From Embleya scabrispora (GTDB lineage Bacteria; Actinomycetota; Actinomycetes; Streptomycetales; Streptomycetaceae): a DNA stretch of 64,000 nt. The notes below the pieces were generated by a model. The model saw only the letters and a list, made by a program, of their open reading frames with translations. It made no database searches and had not been told where the DNA came from. This document shows, piece by piece, positions 17,753-26,686 of the stretch (its first letter is position 1; each line of letters opens with the position of its first letter). The DNA lies in contig NZ_MWQN01000001.1 in NCBI RefSeq assembly GCF_002024165.1, positions 1,736,001 to 1,800,000 on the forward strand, written 5' to 3'. The translations under genes and the position numbers were made by a program.

Positions 17753-18462
17753 CTACAGACTCGTAGAAGATACCCGTTGCCCGGGCATCCGCAGAATCCA
17801 TTCTGCGGGGGCAGCCCGCCAAACGGGGCGGCGCCACACCGGCCGGCGGCCCCGCCCGGTCACCACGAGGCCGTTGGCCTGCTCCGGCGACATGAACGCG
17901 GGCGAGCCGACGGAGACGCCCGTCGTGGTCAACGCGGTGGCGTCCGCCGCCCGGGCGATGCCGAAGTCGATCACGCGGGGACCGTCGAGGGTGAGCAGTA
18001 CGTTGGAGGGCTTGAGATCGCGGTGCACGAGCCCGTCGTGCACGCCCACCAGCGCCGCGGCCGGCCCCGCGCCCAGCGCCCGCACCGTCTCCTCGGGCAG
18101 CGGCCCGGCCAACCGAACCGCCTCGTGCAGCGACGGCCCGGCGATGAACCGGGTGACCAGCCGCGGGCGCGCCGCCTCGGCGTCGGCGTCCGGCACGGTC
18201 GCGGTCCACGGTCCGGCCACCCGGCGGCCCGCCTCGACCTCGCGCCGGAACCGCACCCGGAACTGCGAATCGTCGGCCGGTTCCGGCCGCACCACCTTCA
18301 CCGCGACCAGGCTCCCCGCCCGGTCCGCCCCGGGTACACCCGACCCATCCCGCCCGCGCCCGGATGCCGCAGCAGGCGGTACCCCCCGATCACGACCGGA
18401 TCGTCCTGCGCCAACCCCCGCACACCACACCCCCGTCGGGTCGGGCGATCGCCCGACTTCAT
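17753..18462 (-). pseudogene. Ser/Thr protein kinase, frameshifted and truncated
   Basis: The N-terminal part, from an ATG at 18462, reads GGYRLLRHPGAGGMGRVYPG, the kinase glycine loop, then runs into a stop. One base out of register, the same region continues GSLVAVKVV, then VHRDLKPSNVLL, VIDFGIA and SPAFMSPEQA. Thus a single-base indel near 18320-18345 separates subdomains I and II. The catalytic domain also ends soon after SPEQ, missing the rest of the C-lobe and any membrane or sensor part. With two lesions this is more likely a true pseudogene than a sequencing error. Confidence 0.78.
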
Positions 18463-18564
18463 CACCCCCGAACAATACGATCACCCGGATTCGGCGGTTG
18501 GCCGGCGCACGCGGCAGGCTCGCACCGTACGTGCGCGGCGGCACACCCCCTCCGGACAGCCGAA

Positions 18565-18599
18565 CGCCCCGGGGTCCGGTCGAGCCGGTCCCCGGGGCG
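18565..18599. terminator. Terminator of L,D-transpeptidase gene
   Basis: CGCCCCGGGGTCCGG (18565-18579) pairs with CCGGTCCCCGGGGCG (18585-18599), with one mismatch and a 5-nt loop. It is 13 nt beyond the stop of the leftward gene. Confidence 0.72.
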
Positions 18600-18612
18600 A
18601 TGCGGATGCGGG

Positions 18613-19863
18613 TCAGGCCGCGAGGGCGCTCTTGACCTTCCACTGGTCGTAGCTCATCTGCCAGTTGCCGAAGCCGTTGCCGGGCTCGGTGGTCTCGGTG
18701 TTGGTCGAGCCCTTGACCACGACCGGGTCGCCGACCTCGACCCGGTTGAAGAACCACTCGGCGTCCGAGACGGTCATCCCGACGCAGCCGTGGCTGGTGT
18801 TGGCGACGCCGATGTTGGCGGTGTTCCACGCGGCCGAGTGGAAGAAGGTGCCGGAGGAGGTGAAGTGCACCACCCACGGCACGTCCGGAAGGTTGTAGCT
18901 GTCACCCAGACCGACCGTGGTCGAGTCGAGGGTCTCCTTGGCGTTCTTGTTCAGGATCACGTGCGTGCCGCCGCGCGTGGGGAACTCGCCGGAGCCGGCC
19001 GACACCTTGATCGTCTTGACCGCGACGCCGTCCTCCATGATGGTCAGCCGCTTCTTCGGGACGTCCACCTCGACGACCCGGTTGGTGCCGACGGTGAAGG
19101 TGCTCTCGTAGTCGCGCGCGAAGTAGGTGCCGGGGCCGCTGGCCACACCGCCCAGGTTCGCGTTCAGGGTGACCTTCGTACCGCTGGGCCAGAACTCGCG
19201 CGGACGCCAGTCGACCCGGTCCTTGCCGGAGATGTCCTTGGTCCAGCCCCACGAGCCCTCGACGTTCGGCGTCGTGGTGACCTTGAGGTTGCGCTCGACC
19301 TCGGCCTTGTCCTTGACCGCGTAGTCGAACATCACCGACACCGGCTGTCCGACGCCGAAGGTGCCGCCGTTGGCGGGCCGCAGGGTGACCTTGTTCACCG
19401 TGTCGGCCTTGAGCGTGCCGAACTTCGTGGTGGCCGAGGACTCCGCGCCCTTCTTGCCCTTCGTGGTCGCGGTCACCGTGTAGGCGGCGCCCGGCACGGT
19501 GCGCGTGGTCGAGGTCCAGGTGCGGCCGTCGGTCCCGATCGTGCCCTCGATCGCCCGGTTCTGCGCGTCCACGACCCGCACCGAGGTCAGCGTCCCGGAG
19601 TCGGCCGTCACGGTGACCGGCTTGCCCGGTGCCACGCCCTGCGTGCCGTCGGCCGGATCCACCGTCACCCGCGCCGGTGTGTCCTTCGCCTCATTGTCCG
19701 CGTCGCCCGGCTTCGCCTGCGCCGCGTCCGACTTCGTCGCCTTGTCGGCCCCTCCCGAGCCGCATCCCGTGAGCACCACCGCGGCCGCGACGAGCGGCAG
19801 CGCGACGACACGAATTCCCTTGCGGGAGCCGGATATCAGGGGCTTACGCACGTGCGACCTCAC
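18613..19863 (-). CDS. L,D-transpeptidase lipoprotein (Ig-like + YkuD)
   Basis: A 416-aa envelope enzyme. It has a lipoprotein signal ending VVLTGCGSGG (lipobox near residue 33), two Ig-like domains (about residues 60-260) and a C-terminal YkuD catalytic domain. The active site is HSAAWNTANIGVANTSHGCVGM, split here as HSAAWN and SHGCVGM, with the nucleophilic cysteine. The family makes 3-3 cross-links in peptidoglycan outside the membrane, as LdtMt2 does. It starts with GTG at 19863. Confidence 0.9.
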   Translation of the reverse strand: MRSHVRKPLISGSRKGIRVVALPLVAAAVVLTGCGSGGADKATKSDAAQAKPGDADNEAKDTPARVTVDPADGTQGVAPGKPVTVTADSGTLTSVRVVDAQNRAIEGTIGTDGRTWTSTTRTVPGAAYTVTATTKGKKGAESSATTKFGTLKADTVNKVTLRPANGGTFGVGQPVSVMFDYAVKDKAEVERNLKVTTTPNVEGSWGWTKDISGKDRVDWRPREFWPSGTKVTLNANLGGVASGPGTYFARDYESTFTVGTNRVVEVDVPKKRLTIMEDGVAVKTIKVSAGSGEFPTRGGTHVILNKNAKETLDSTTVGLGDSYNLPDVPWVVHFTSSGTFFHSAAWNTANIGVANTSHGCVGMTVSDAEWFFNRVEVGDPVVVKGSTNTETTEPGNGFGNWQMSYDQWKVKSALAA

Positions 19864-19980
19864 GAGGGGTGGACGACCGGGGATCGTTCAACACTAACAA
19901 TGTGGAGCAATTCCCCGTTCCCGCACGCGGTGTGACGGTTTCGACATGATCCGGACGCAACCGCTCGGTCCGGCACGGCA

Positions 19981-20018
19981 CGAAGCCGCGCCCGGGACAA
20001 ATCCCGGACGCGGCTTCG
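19981..20018. terminator. Terminator of DEAD-box helicase gene
   Basis: The stem CGAAGCCGCGCCCGGGA / TCCCGGACGCGGCTTCG (17 bp with one mismatch) has a 4-nt loop CAAA. It lies 48 nt after the helicase stop. Confidence 0.75.
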
Positions 20019-20065
20019 GAGTTCACGCGCCTCTCGCGCGGCGGTCGAGCGCCGCCCGAAAGCGA

Positions 20066-21628
20066 CTACGCGACGGCGGTGCGCCGGCGCTGGGCCGGGG
20101 CGCCGGTCGAGCCGCCGGAGCGGCCCGCGTTGCCGCCGGACGCGGCGGCCGACGGACGCCGTCCGGTACCGCTGCCGCCGCCCTGGCCGGGCCGACGACC
20201 GCGACCACGACCGCCGCCGGCGCCACCGCGGCGCGGCGACTCGGCGGCCGGCGAGGAGATCACGACCGGGACGCCGGAGGGCACCTGCGCGCCGGTGACG
20301 CGGGTCAGTTCCTCGTCGCCCGAGCGCACCTGGATGGTCTCGGCCTGGATGCCGGCGATCATCATCAGACGGGCCATCTCGCGGCGCTGGTTCGGCGTGA
20401 CCAGCGTCACGACGCTGCCCGACTCGCCGGCGCGCGCGGTACGGCCGCCGCGGTGCAGGTAGTCCTTGTGGTCGGTCGGCGGGTCGATGTTGACCACCAG
20501 GTCCAGGCCGTCCACGTGGATCCCGCGCGCCGCGACGTTGGTCGCGATCAGCGCGGTGACGTGCCCGCTCTTGAACTGCTCCAGGGTGCGGGTGCGCTGC
20601 GGCTGCGACTTGCCGCCGTGCAGCGCCGCGGCGCGCACGCCGCTCTGCAACATCTGCCGGGTGAGCCGGTCCACCGCGTGCTTGGTGTCCATGAACATGA
20701 TCACCCGGCCCTCGCGGGCGGCGATGTGCGTCGCGGCGGTGTGCTTGTCGGCCTCGCTCACGTGCAGCACGTGGTGCTCCATCGTGGTGACCGCGCCCTG
20801 CGACGGGTCGACCGAGTGCACGACCGGGTCGGAGAGGAAGCGCTTGACCAGCCGGTCGACGTTGCGGTCGAGGGTGGCCGAGAACAACATCCGCTGCCCG
20901 TCCGGCTGCACCTGGTCGAGCAGCGCGGTGACCTGCGGCATGAAGCCCATGTCGGCCATCTGGTCGGCCTCGTCGAGCACCGTGATGCCGACCGCGTCCA
21001 AGCGCGCGTCGCCGCGGTCGATCAGGTCCTTGAGCCGGCCCGGGGTGGCCACCACGACCTCGGCGCCGTTGCGGAGCGAACTGGCCTGGCGACCCAGCGA
21101 CATGCCGCCGACGACCGTGGTCATCCGCAGCTGCACCGAGGTGGCGTACGGCATCAGCGCGTCGGTGACCTGCTGGGCCAGCTCGCGGGTGGGCACCAGG
21201 ACCAGCGCGAGCGGCTGCTTGCTCTCCGCGCGACGACCGGCGATCCGGGCCAGCATCGCGAGACCGAACGCGAGCGTCTTGCCCGAGCCGGTCCGGCCGC
21301 GGCCGAGCACGTCCCGGCCGACCAGCGCGTTGGGCAGGGTGGCCGCCTGGATCGGGAACGGCTCGGTGACCCCGTTGCGGGTGAGCGCGGTGAGCAACTG
21401 CTTGGGCATGTCCAGGTCGGCGAACGCGGCGACCGCGGGCAGCGACGGGGTGGTGCTGACCGGCAGCGCGAACTCGGCGACGGGCGCCGCGGTCATCGGC
21501 TTGCGCCGGTTGCCCGACGGGGCGCCGCCGCGGCCGCGACCGCCGCCGCCGCCGTAGCCGCCCCGGCCGGAGCCGCCGCCGCTGCGGCCGTAACGATCGT
21601 TGGAGCTGGAGCGGGGGGTGCGATTCAT
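20066..21628 (-). CDS. DEAD-box ATP-dependent RNA helicase
   Basis: A 520-aa helicase. A glycine/arginine-rich N-tail (residues 1-45) precedes the Q-motif region (FPIQAATLP), motif I GRTGSGKT, motif Ia VPTRELAQQV, motif II LDEADQM, motif III FSATL, motif V TNVAARGIHV and motif VI HRGGRTARAG. A Gly/Arg/Ala-rich RNA-binding tail follows. It probably unwinds structured RNA, for example in ribosome assembly or the cold. The ATG at 21628 follows AAGGTTCTCC, a modest site. The neighbouring cspA is also an RNA chaperone gene. Confidence 0.92.
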   Translation of the reverse strand: MNRTPRSSSNDRYGRSGGGSGRGGYGGGGGRGRGGAPSGNRRKPMTAAPVAEFALPVSTTPSLPAVAAFADLDMPKQLLTALTRNGVTEPFPIQAATLPNALVGRDVLGRGRTGSGKTLAFGLAMLARIAGRRAESKQPLALVLVPTRELAQQVTDALMPYATSVQLRMTTVVGGMSLGRQASSLRNGAEVVVATPGRLKDLIDRGDARLDAVGITVLDEADQMADMGFMPQVTALLDQVQPDGQRMLFSATLDRNVDRLVKRFLSDPVVHSVDPSQGAVTTMEHHVLHVSEADKHTAATHIAAREGRVIMFMDTKHAVDRLTRQMLQSGVRAAALHGGKSQPQRTRTLEQFKSGHVTALIATNVAARGIHVDGLDLVVNIDPPTDHKDYLHRGGRTARAGESGSVVTLVTPNQRREMARLMMIAGIQAETIQVRSGDEELTRVTGAQVPSGVPVVISSPAAESPRRGGAGGGRGRGRRPGQGGGSGTGRRPSAAASGGNAGRSGGSTGAPAQRRRTAVA

Positions 21629-21946
21629 GGAGAACCTTCCTCGATGCGGCGCGTATCGAGGACGTCTCCGCACGGCGGGTAGCCGCGCAAGGAGTCGCAA
21701 GAACGAGCCGGAGTACCTGAACTGAAGAACCGACGTGGTGACTCGGGTCACTCGCGTCGAGGTGTTGCGCAACGGTCGGGCGCCTGCCGAAGAGCGGCGG
21801 CCGATGTGCCGGACCGTGCGAGGCCGCGCGACGAGGTCGCGTCGGGCAGGGTCCTGAACGGCGGATGTCGGGCATCCGCCCTGGTGGTGCGCCGTGGCTT
21901 TCCCGGGTTCGGGAGTCGCCGACCGGGACGGCCGGCGGCCACGGGA
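21629..21946. other. Intergenic region upstream of the helicase
   Basis: This 318-nt stretch holds the helicase leader and promoter. No convincing ORF was seen. A long structured 5' leader would fit a cold-regulated helicase, but no specific element was identified. Confidence 0.4.
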
Positions 21947-21974
21947 AGGGCCCGCACCGTGTGGCGCGGGCCCT
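21947..21974. terminator. Terminator of cold-shock gene
   Basis: AGGGCCCGC (21947-21955) pairs perfectly with GCGGGCCCT (21966-21974), 35 nt beyond the leftward csp stop. Confidence 0.65.
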
Positions 21975-22008
21975 CGCTGCGTGACCGAAGCCACGCCCAT
22001 GAGCGAAA

Positions 22009-22212
22009 TCAGACGATGTTGATGTTCTCCGCCTGCGGGCCCTTCTGGCCCTGCGTGACGTCGAAGGAGACCTTCTGGCCTTCCTGGAGCTCACGGAAGC
22101 CCTGAGCGTTGATGTTCGAGTAGTGGGCGAAGACGTCGGGGCCGCCACCGTCCTGCTCGATGAAGCCGAAGCCCTTTTCGCCGTTGAACCACTTCACGGT
22201 GCCAGTAGCCAC
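22009..22212 (-). CDS. cspA: Cold-shock protein, CspA family
   Basis: A 67-aa cold-shock domain protein with RNP1 KGFGFIEQ and RNP2 DVFAHYSNI, starting [14 protein letters not shown]. It is a single-stranded nucleic-acid chaperone in the cytosol. The GTG at 22212 follows AAGGGGAAG. Upstream lies a long AT-richer leader region, as expected for csp genes. The longer frame from 22308 is rejected. Confidence 0.95.
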   Translation of the reverse strand: MATGTVKWFNGEKGFGFIEQDGGGPDVFAHYSNINAQGFRELQEGQKVSFDVTQGQKGPQAENINIV

Positions 22213-22545
22213 GTATCTTCCCCTTCGGGGCAGTACCGGGATCCCGCACCCTGCGAGACCCGAATCGTTGCTGATTACCCCGCCCGGAGTTGGACACCGG
22301 AAAAACAAAAGTGCACCTGTTGGCTACAACCAGCAGGCGCACAGAAAATTCCATGGGAACCACAGCAGCAATTAACGTTAGCACGCCGGACCACCGGGCC
22401 GGCGGGATCGTCTCGATCTTGTCCGAACCGCCCGCCGGCGACCGGCAGGACTCGATCACCGCGCCACGCGCACCGGCCCGCCGGTCGACGCCGGGTGCGA
22501 CCATGGACGCTCCCCCGCCAGTCCCCCAGCCCCCGAAGGGTTCGC
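22213..22545. other. cspA leader/promoter region
   Basis: A 333-nt region between divergent genes. Around 22300-22375 it is distinctly richer in A and T than its surroundings (for example GGAAAAACAAAAGTGC and CAGCAATTAACG), as expected for a csp promoter and long leader. No ORF was supported. Confidence 0.4.
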
Positions 22546-23025
22546 GTGTCCTCCTCCTCCGGCATCCCCGCGTCCGACGACTCGGTCCAGCCGATCCCCC
22601 TCTCCCCCATCGGCACTCCCCTCACCCTCGAGGACATCAGCGCACCCGGCGGCTGCGGCGACGGTTGCGGTTGCGCCGGCGGCGGCATCGACATCGACGC
22701 CGACCTGCTCGACGCGTTCGTCACCGAGCAGGTGCTGCTGCGCCTCGAATCCGAGCCGGCCTTCCTCGCCCACTCCATCGCGGCGCTCGCCGCGGCGGAC
22801 GAGATCGATGCCGAACTGGCCGAGGAGATCGAGGAGTTGGAGTCCGACCCGGTACTCCTGCTCGATGTCCTCGGGGCAACCCGGCAGACCCTGCCGGAGA
22901 TGGAGTCCGACGCCGTCGTCCTGCTCTTCCGCTACGTGATCGACCATGTCGCGCTCGGCCCGGAGGAGTTGCCGCTGGAGGACCGCGTACGGATCGAGTG
23001 GCGCGTGCCGCCGATCGAGCGTTGA
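22546..23025 (+). CDS. Hypothetical acidic protein with Cys/Gly motif
   Basis: A 159-aa soluble, strongly acidic protein starting with GTG at 22546, preceded by GAAGGG. Near residue 37 it has GGCGDGCGCAGGG, four residues short of a classical zinc or Fe-S pattern. Long helical acidic segments then follow (AEEIEELESDP). No family is recognised and no clear operon partner is present. Confidence 0.55.
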   Translation: MSSSSGIPASDDSVQPIPLSPIGTPLTLEDISAPGGCGDGCGCAGGGIDIDADLLDAFVTEQVLLRLESEPAFLAHSIAALAAADEIDAELAEEIEELESDPVLLLDVLGATRQTLPEMESDAVVLLFRYVIDHVALGPEELPLEDRVRIEWRVPPIER

Positions 23026-23062
23026 CCCGCGATCCCTCCCGGACGAGGCCGCGCGCCTCGTC

Positions 23063-23803
23063 CTACGGCTCGGCCCGCCCGTTCCCGGCGCCCTCCGGGA
23101 GCGGGCCGGGGGCCGTCGGCGCGAGTGCGGTCCCGGCCGGCGGCCGGGCCGGGTCCGGCCGCCGGCGGCTCATGAACGCGAATCCGGCGCCGAGGCCGAT
23201 CAGCGCGGCCGAGACGTGCCCGATCGTGGTGAAGTCCGGCAGGTCGCCGTACCACCGCACGGACGAGAACGGGTACAGCAGGCAGCCGAGCGCCCACAGC
23301 GGCCGCAGCAGTCCGGGCAACAGCGGGGTGACCGCCGCTATGGCCGCCATCGAGGCGTAGCTCACCCCGTAGTCGAGCGTGTACCGGGTGTCCTCGGGAT
23401 ACGTGCCCGAGTGGATCGCCGCGATCAGCACGGCGGCGGTGAGCAGCGTCGCGCCCACGTGTCCCAGGAGCGTGACGCCGACCGCACGCACCGTGCCGAT
23501 CCGGCGCTCCAGCACCGCCATGCACACCCCGATGCCGAACCCGATCGTGGTCACGTTGCCGAACAGGGTGCCGTGCACGTCCGCGACCAGCAGGCTGCCC
23601 GCCATCGCGCGAAACGGATGGTGGTCCAGGTTGTCGAGGTTGGTGCTGATGTCCGCCAGGAGCCGGTCCGCGGCCGGTTCGGACATCAGGCCGCCGACCA
23701 CGATCCCGTTGATCGCGAGCAGGATCAGCACGACGAAGGTCGCGGGGCTGCGCCGCGGGTATCGGGCGACGCCGCGCAGCCGACTCGCGAGGTTCCGGGT
23801 CAC
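23063..23803 (-). CDS. Rhomboid-like membrane protein
   Basis: A 246-aa protein with about six membrane helices. The pattern resembles rhomboid proteases: HGTLFGNVTTIGFGIGVCMAV, a serine in YGVSYASMAAI and a histidine in TTIGHVSAALIGLGAG, which would form the Ser-His dyad. The canonical GxSG loop is not exact (GVSYAS), so it may be a rhomboid-like protein without proven protease activity. The GTG at 23803 follows AAGGAG. Confidence 0.62.
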   Translation of the reverse strand: MTRNLASRLRGVARYPRRSPATFVVLILLAINGIVVGGLMSEPAADRLLADISTNLDNLDHHPFRAMAGSLLVADVHGTLFGNVTTIGFGIGVCMAVLERRIGTVRAVGVTLLGHVGATLLTAAVLIAAIHSGTYPEDTRYTLDYGVSYASMAAIAAVTPLLPGLLRPLWALGCLLYPFSSVRWYGDLPDFTTIGHVSAALIGLGAGFAFMSRRRPDPARPPAGTALAPTAPGPLPEGAGNGRAEP

Positions 23804-23998
23804 GGTGCGTTTCTCCTTGGGCCGGCGCGGGGACACGGCGCGAACCACCATGCTGCATCACCGGCCCGGGACGCCGTGTCCCGACCCCGGAATCGGCGCG
23901 GGCGGCGCACGGGGTTGGGGCGGGTGACGGCGGCTCGACACACCCCCCGCCGGGTGCGGCAGGATCGCCCTCGACGATGCCGGGACGAGGGAGATGGC

Positions 23999-25861
23999 GT
24001 GACTGCGGTGGGTCGGGTGGCGGACCGGTACGAATTGGTGGAACAGCGTGGCCGTGGTGGGCTCGGGCGGGTGTGGGCCGCGCGGGACTCGGTCGAGGAC
24101 CGCGAGGTCGCGGTCAAGCTGCTGCACGGCCCGCCCGACGAGGCGGCCGCGACCCGGTTCGTGGAGCGCACGCGGGCCGCCGCGCCGCTCGATCATCCCG
24201 ACCTGGTCGCGGTGTCCGACGTCGGCCTGACCGGCGACGGCACACCGTTCCTGGTCACCGAACTGCTCACCGGCCGCGACCTGCGTACGGTACTGCGCGA
24301 GGGGCTGCCCGAACTGCCCGCCGTGTCCCAGGTGTTGGACTGGACGGCGCGGATCTGTGCCGCCCTCGACCACGCGCACCGGGCCGGCGTGGTGCACGGC
24401 GACCTCAAGCCGGCCGATCTGTTCCTGACCGCCGATGGCGGGATCCGCGTCCTGGACCTCGGCCTGGCCGACCGGCTCGGGGCGGTCTCCGCGACCGGCA
24501 CCGCCCTGATCGGCACCCTCGCCTACACCGCACCCGAACGCCTGCGCGGCCGCCCGGCCGAACCGGCCGCGGACCTGTACGCACTGGGCTGTGTGCTGCA
24601 CGAACTGCTCACCGGGACACCGCCGTTCGCAGCCGAAGACATCGCGGCCACGGTGTACGCCCAGCTCGAACAGGTCCCGGAGGCCCCGGATCGGCGCCGC
24701 CCCGACGTGCCGCCGCACGTGAGCCGCCTGGTCCTCGACCTGCTCGCCAAGGATCCGGCACAGCGCCCGCCGACCGCCGCCGAGGTGGCCCGCCGCCTGA
24801 CCGACACGACCCCGCCGCGCCCCGAGCCGACGCCCACCTCGACGACCGTGCCGCCGACCTCCGCCGAGGTGCCGCCCACGGCCGCCGACGTGCCGCCTGC
24901 CTCGACGGAGGCACCGGCGACGCCGACCGAGGCGCCGCTGACGCTGACCAAGACACCGGCCGCGTCGGCCGAGGCGCCGCCGACCCCGGCCGAGGCGCCG
25001 CCCGTCCCCGGCGAAGCGGGTGCCGCTTCCGCCGCCCCGGCCGCGCCGGCCGACCTGTCGCGCCGGCCCGCGCCGCCGCCGCTGCCCCCGGCGCCGCCGC
25101 GTTTCCCGCCCGGCTCGCCCGCCGCCTCGGGGTTCGCCGTCCCGGCCCCTTCCGCCCCCGCCGACGACGACGAGGCCGGGTTGCGCCGGGCGGTCGCGGC
25201 CGGCGACCCGGACGCCGCCGTGCAACTCGCCTACCACCTGGCCGACACCGGCCGAGAGGCCGAGGCCGAGGCGCTGTACCGGGATGCGCTGGCCCGCAAC
25301 CACCCGGAGGCCGCCAACGACCTCGCCGATCTGCTCGCCGCACACGACCGGCACGCGGAGGCCGAGGAGTTGTACCGCCGGGCCCTCGTCCAGGGCCATC
25401 CCGACGCCGCGAACAACCTCGGTCGGCTGCTGCTCCGCCTCGGCCGCGCCCCGGAGGCCGAACACCTGTTCCGGCACGCCGCCGCGCGGGGCCACGACGA
25501 CGCCGGGCACAATCTCGGCCTGCTCCTCGCCAACACCGGTCGGCTCGACGAGGCCGAGCAGTGGTTCCGGCACACCTACGCCCAGGGCCACCCGGACGCG
25601 ACGGTCAACCTCGCCGGCCTGCTGGCCGCGAAGGGCCGGATGAAGGAGGCCGACAAGCTGTACCGGCGCGCCCTCACCGAAGGGCACCGCGACGCCTCGA
25701 TCGGCTACGCCGGCCTGTACGAGCGCCGGGGCCGCGTCCGCGAGGCGGAGGAGATGTACCGCCGCGCCTTGGCCGAGGGCCACCCGGCGGCGCCCGGCCA
25801 ACTGGCCCGCTTCCTCGACACCCTCGGCCGGGGCCGGGAAGCGACGTGGCCGCGCTCGTAG
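23999..25861 (+). CDS. Ser/Thr protein kinase fused to Sel1/TPR-type repeats
   Basis: A 620-aa protein. The kinase domain (about 1-275) has the glycine loop GRGGLGRVWAARD, the lysine AVKLL, a catalytic loop VVHGDLKPADLF, VLDLGLAD and APER. A Pro/Thr/Ala-rich linker (about 276-395) follows, then about six 36-residue repeats of the form AEELYRRALVQGHPDAANNLG. Against the consensus, HRD is HGD, the Mg-binding Asn after KPA is Asp and DFG is DLG, so activity is uncertain, although HGD occurs in some bacterial kinases. There is no membrane helix, so it is cytosolic. The repeats probably bind partner proteins. The GTG at 23999 follows GGGAG. Confidence 0.85.
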   Translation: MTAVGRVADRYELVEQRGRGGLGRVWAARDSVEDREVAVKLLHGPPDEAAATRFVERTRAAAPLDHPDLVAVSDVGLTGDGTPFLVTELLTGRDLRTVLREGLPELPAVSQVLDWTARICAALDHAHRAGVVHGDLKPADLFLTADGGIRVLDLGLADRLGAVSATGTALIGTLAYTAPERLRGRPAEPAADLYALGCVLHELLTGTPPFAAEDIAATVYAQLEQVPEAPDRRRPDVPPHVSRLVLDLLAKDPAQRPPTAAEVARRLTDTTPPRPEPTPTSTTVPPTSAEVPPTAADVPPASTEAPATPTEAPLTLTKTPAASAEAPPTPAEAPPVPGEAGAASAAPAAPADLSRRPAPPPLPPAPPRFPPGSPAASGFAVPAPSAPADDDEAGLRRAVAAGDPDAAVQLAYHLADTGREAEAEALYRDALARNHPEAANDLADLLAAHDRHAEAEELYRRALVQGHPDAANNLGRLLLRLGRAPEAEHLFRHAAARGHDDAGHNLGLLLANTGRLDEAEQWFRHTYAQGHPDATVNLAGLLAAKGRMKEADKLYRRALTEGHRDASIGYAGLYERRGRVREAEEMYRRALAEGHPAAPGQLARFLDTLGRGREATWPRS

Positions 25862-25885
25862 ACCGGCCCGCCGCGAACGCGCGAA

Positions 25886-25928
25886 CGCCACGCACGACGC
25901 CCCCGCCGGGGGCCTGTCGTGCGTGGCG
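25886..25928. terminator. Bidirectional terminator after kinase gene
   Basis: CGCCACGCACGAC (25886-25898) pairs with GTCGTGCGTGGCG (25916-25928), with additional inner GC pairing. It lies between convergent genes. Confidence 0.75.
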
Positions 25929-25958
25929 AACGGGTGACGAGACGGGTGTGACGCGCCG

Positions 25959-26459
25959 TTACGGCATGGTCTCGTCGCGGTCGGGGCGGCGGTGCGCGCC
26001 GGTCCCGGTCCGGTAGGCCTCCTCGTCCCGGGCCTGCCACTCCGCGACGCTCTCGCCGCGGTAGCCCTGCGCCGCGTCCCAGCGCACGGTCAGCGCGAAC
26101 AGGACCACCAGGTCGAGCGCCACCACGATGGTGGACCAGACGGGGTGCGCGGCCAGGAAGCCGATCTCGCCGATGATGTTCAACATCACCAGCACCGAGC
26201 CGGCCACCCTGGCCCAGGTCGCGCCGGTGAGCAGCCCACCGCCGATGAGCAGTTGCAGCCCGCCGAAGATCAGCAGGATGACGCCCCAGGTGTTGTAGTT
26301 CCAGACCAGCAGCTCACCGGAGCGGGTGACGAAGTACCCGTCCGAGAACAGGGCCGTGAACCCCTGGAAGAGGTTGAGGACACCCAGGACGAGCAACGTG
26401 CAGGCGGCGAACGCCACCCAGCCGGTCCAGGCGCTCGCCCTGCGGGTTGTGCTGTTCAT
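25959..26459 (-). CDS. Four-helix membrane protein (DUF7144-like)
   Basis: A 166-aa protein with four membrane helices, starting MNSTTRRASAWTGWVAFAAC, plus a basic C-terminal tail. The WVxFA...L..LNLFQGFTAL pattern resembles the small actinobacterial family now called DUF7144. Function is unknown. Confidence 0.7.
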   Translation of the reverse strand: MNSTTRRASAWTGWVAFAACTLLVLGVLNLFQGFTALFSDGYFVTRSGELLVWNYNTWGVILLIFGGLQLLIGGGLLTGATWARVAGSVLVMLNIIGEIGFLAAHPVWSTIVVALDLVVLFALTVRWDAAQGYRGESVAEWQARDEEAYRTGTGAHRRPDRDETMP

Positions 26460-26686
26460 GGCCTACTCCCAACCCCGGCCGGACGGCCGGGCGGATGTGC
26501 CCGATTTCCATTCGGCGCCACCCGCTTGCCCGCCGTCGCGCGGACGGCGACCCGACGAGTCGGCGCTCTCGCACCTTGACACGCCGAGACATAATTTGCA
26601 CCTTTTGTCCAATCCGAGTAGATCTCCGGATTTCATGGAACCCGCACGGGACGAACGCGGCCGTGAACGAGGAGAGGACACCGGTG

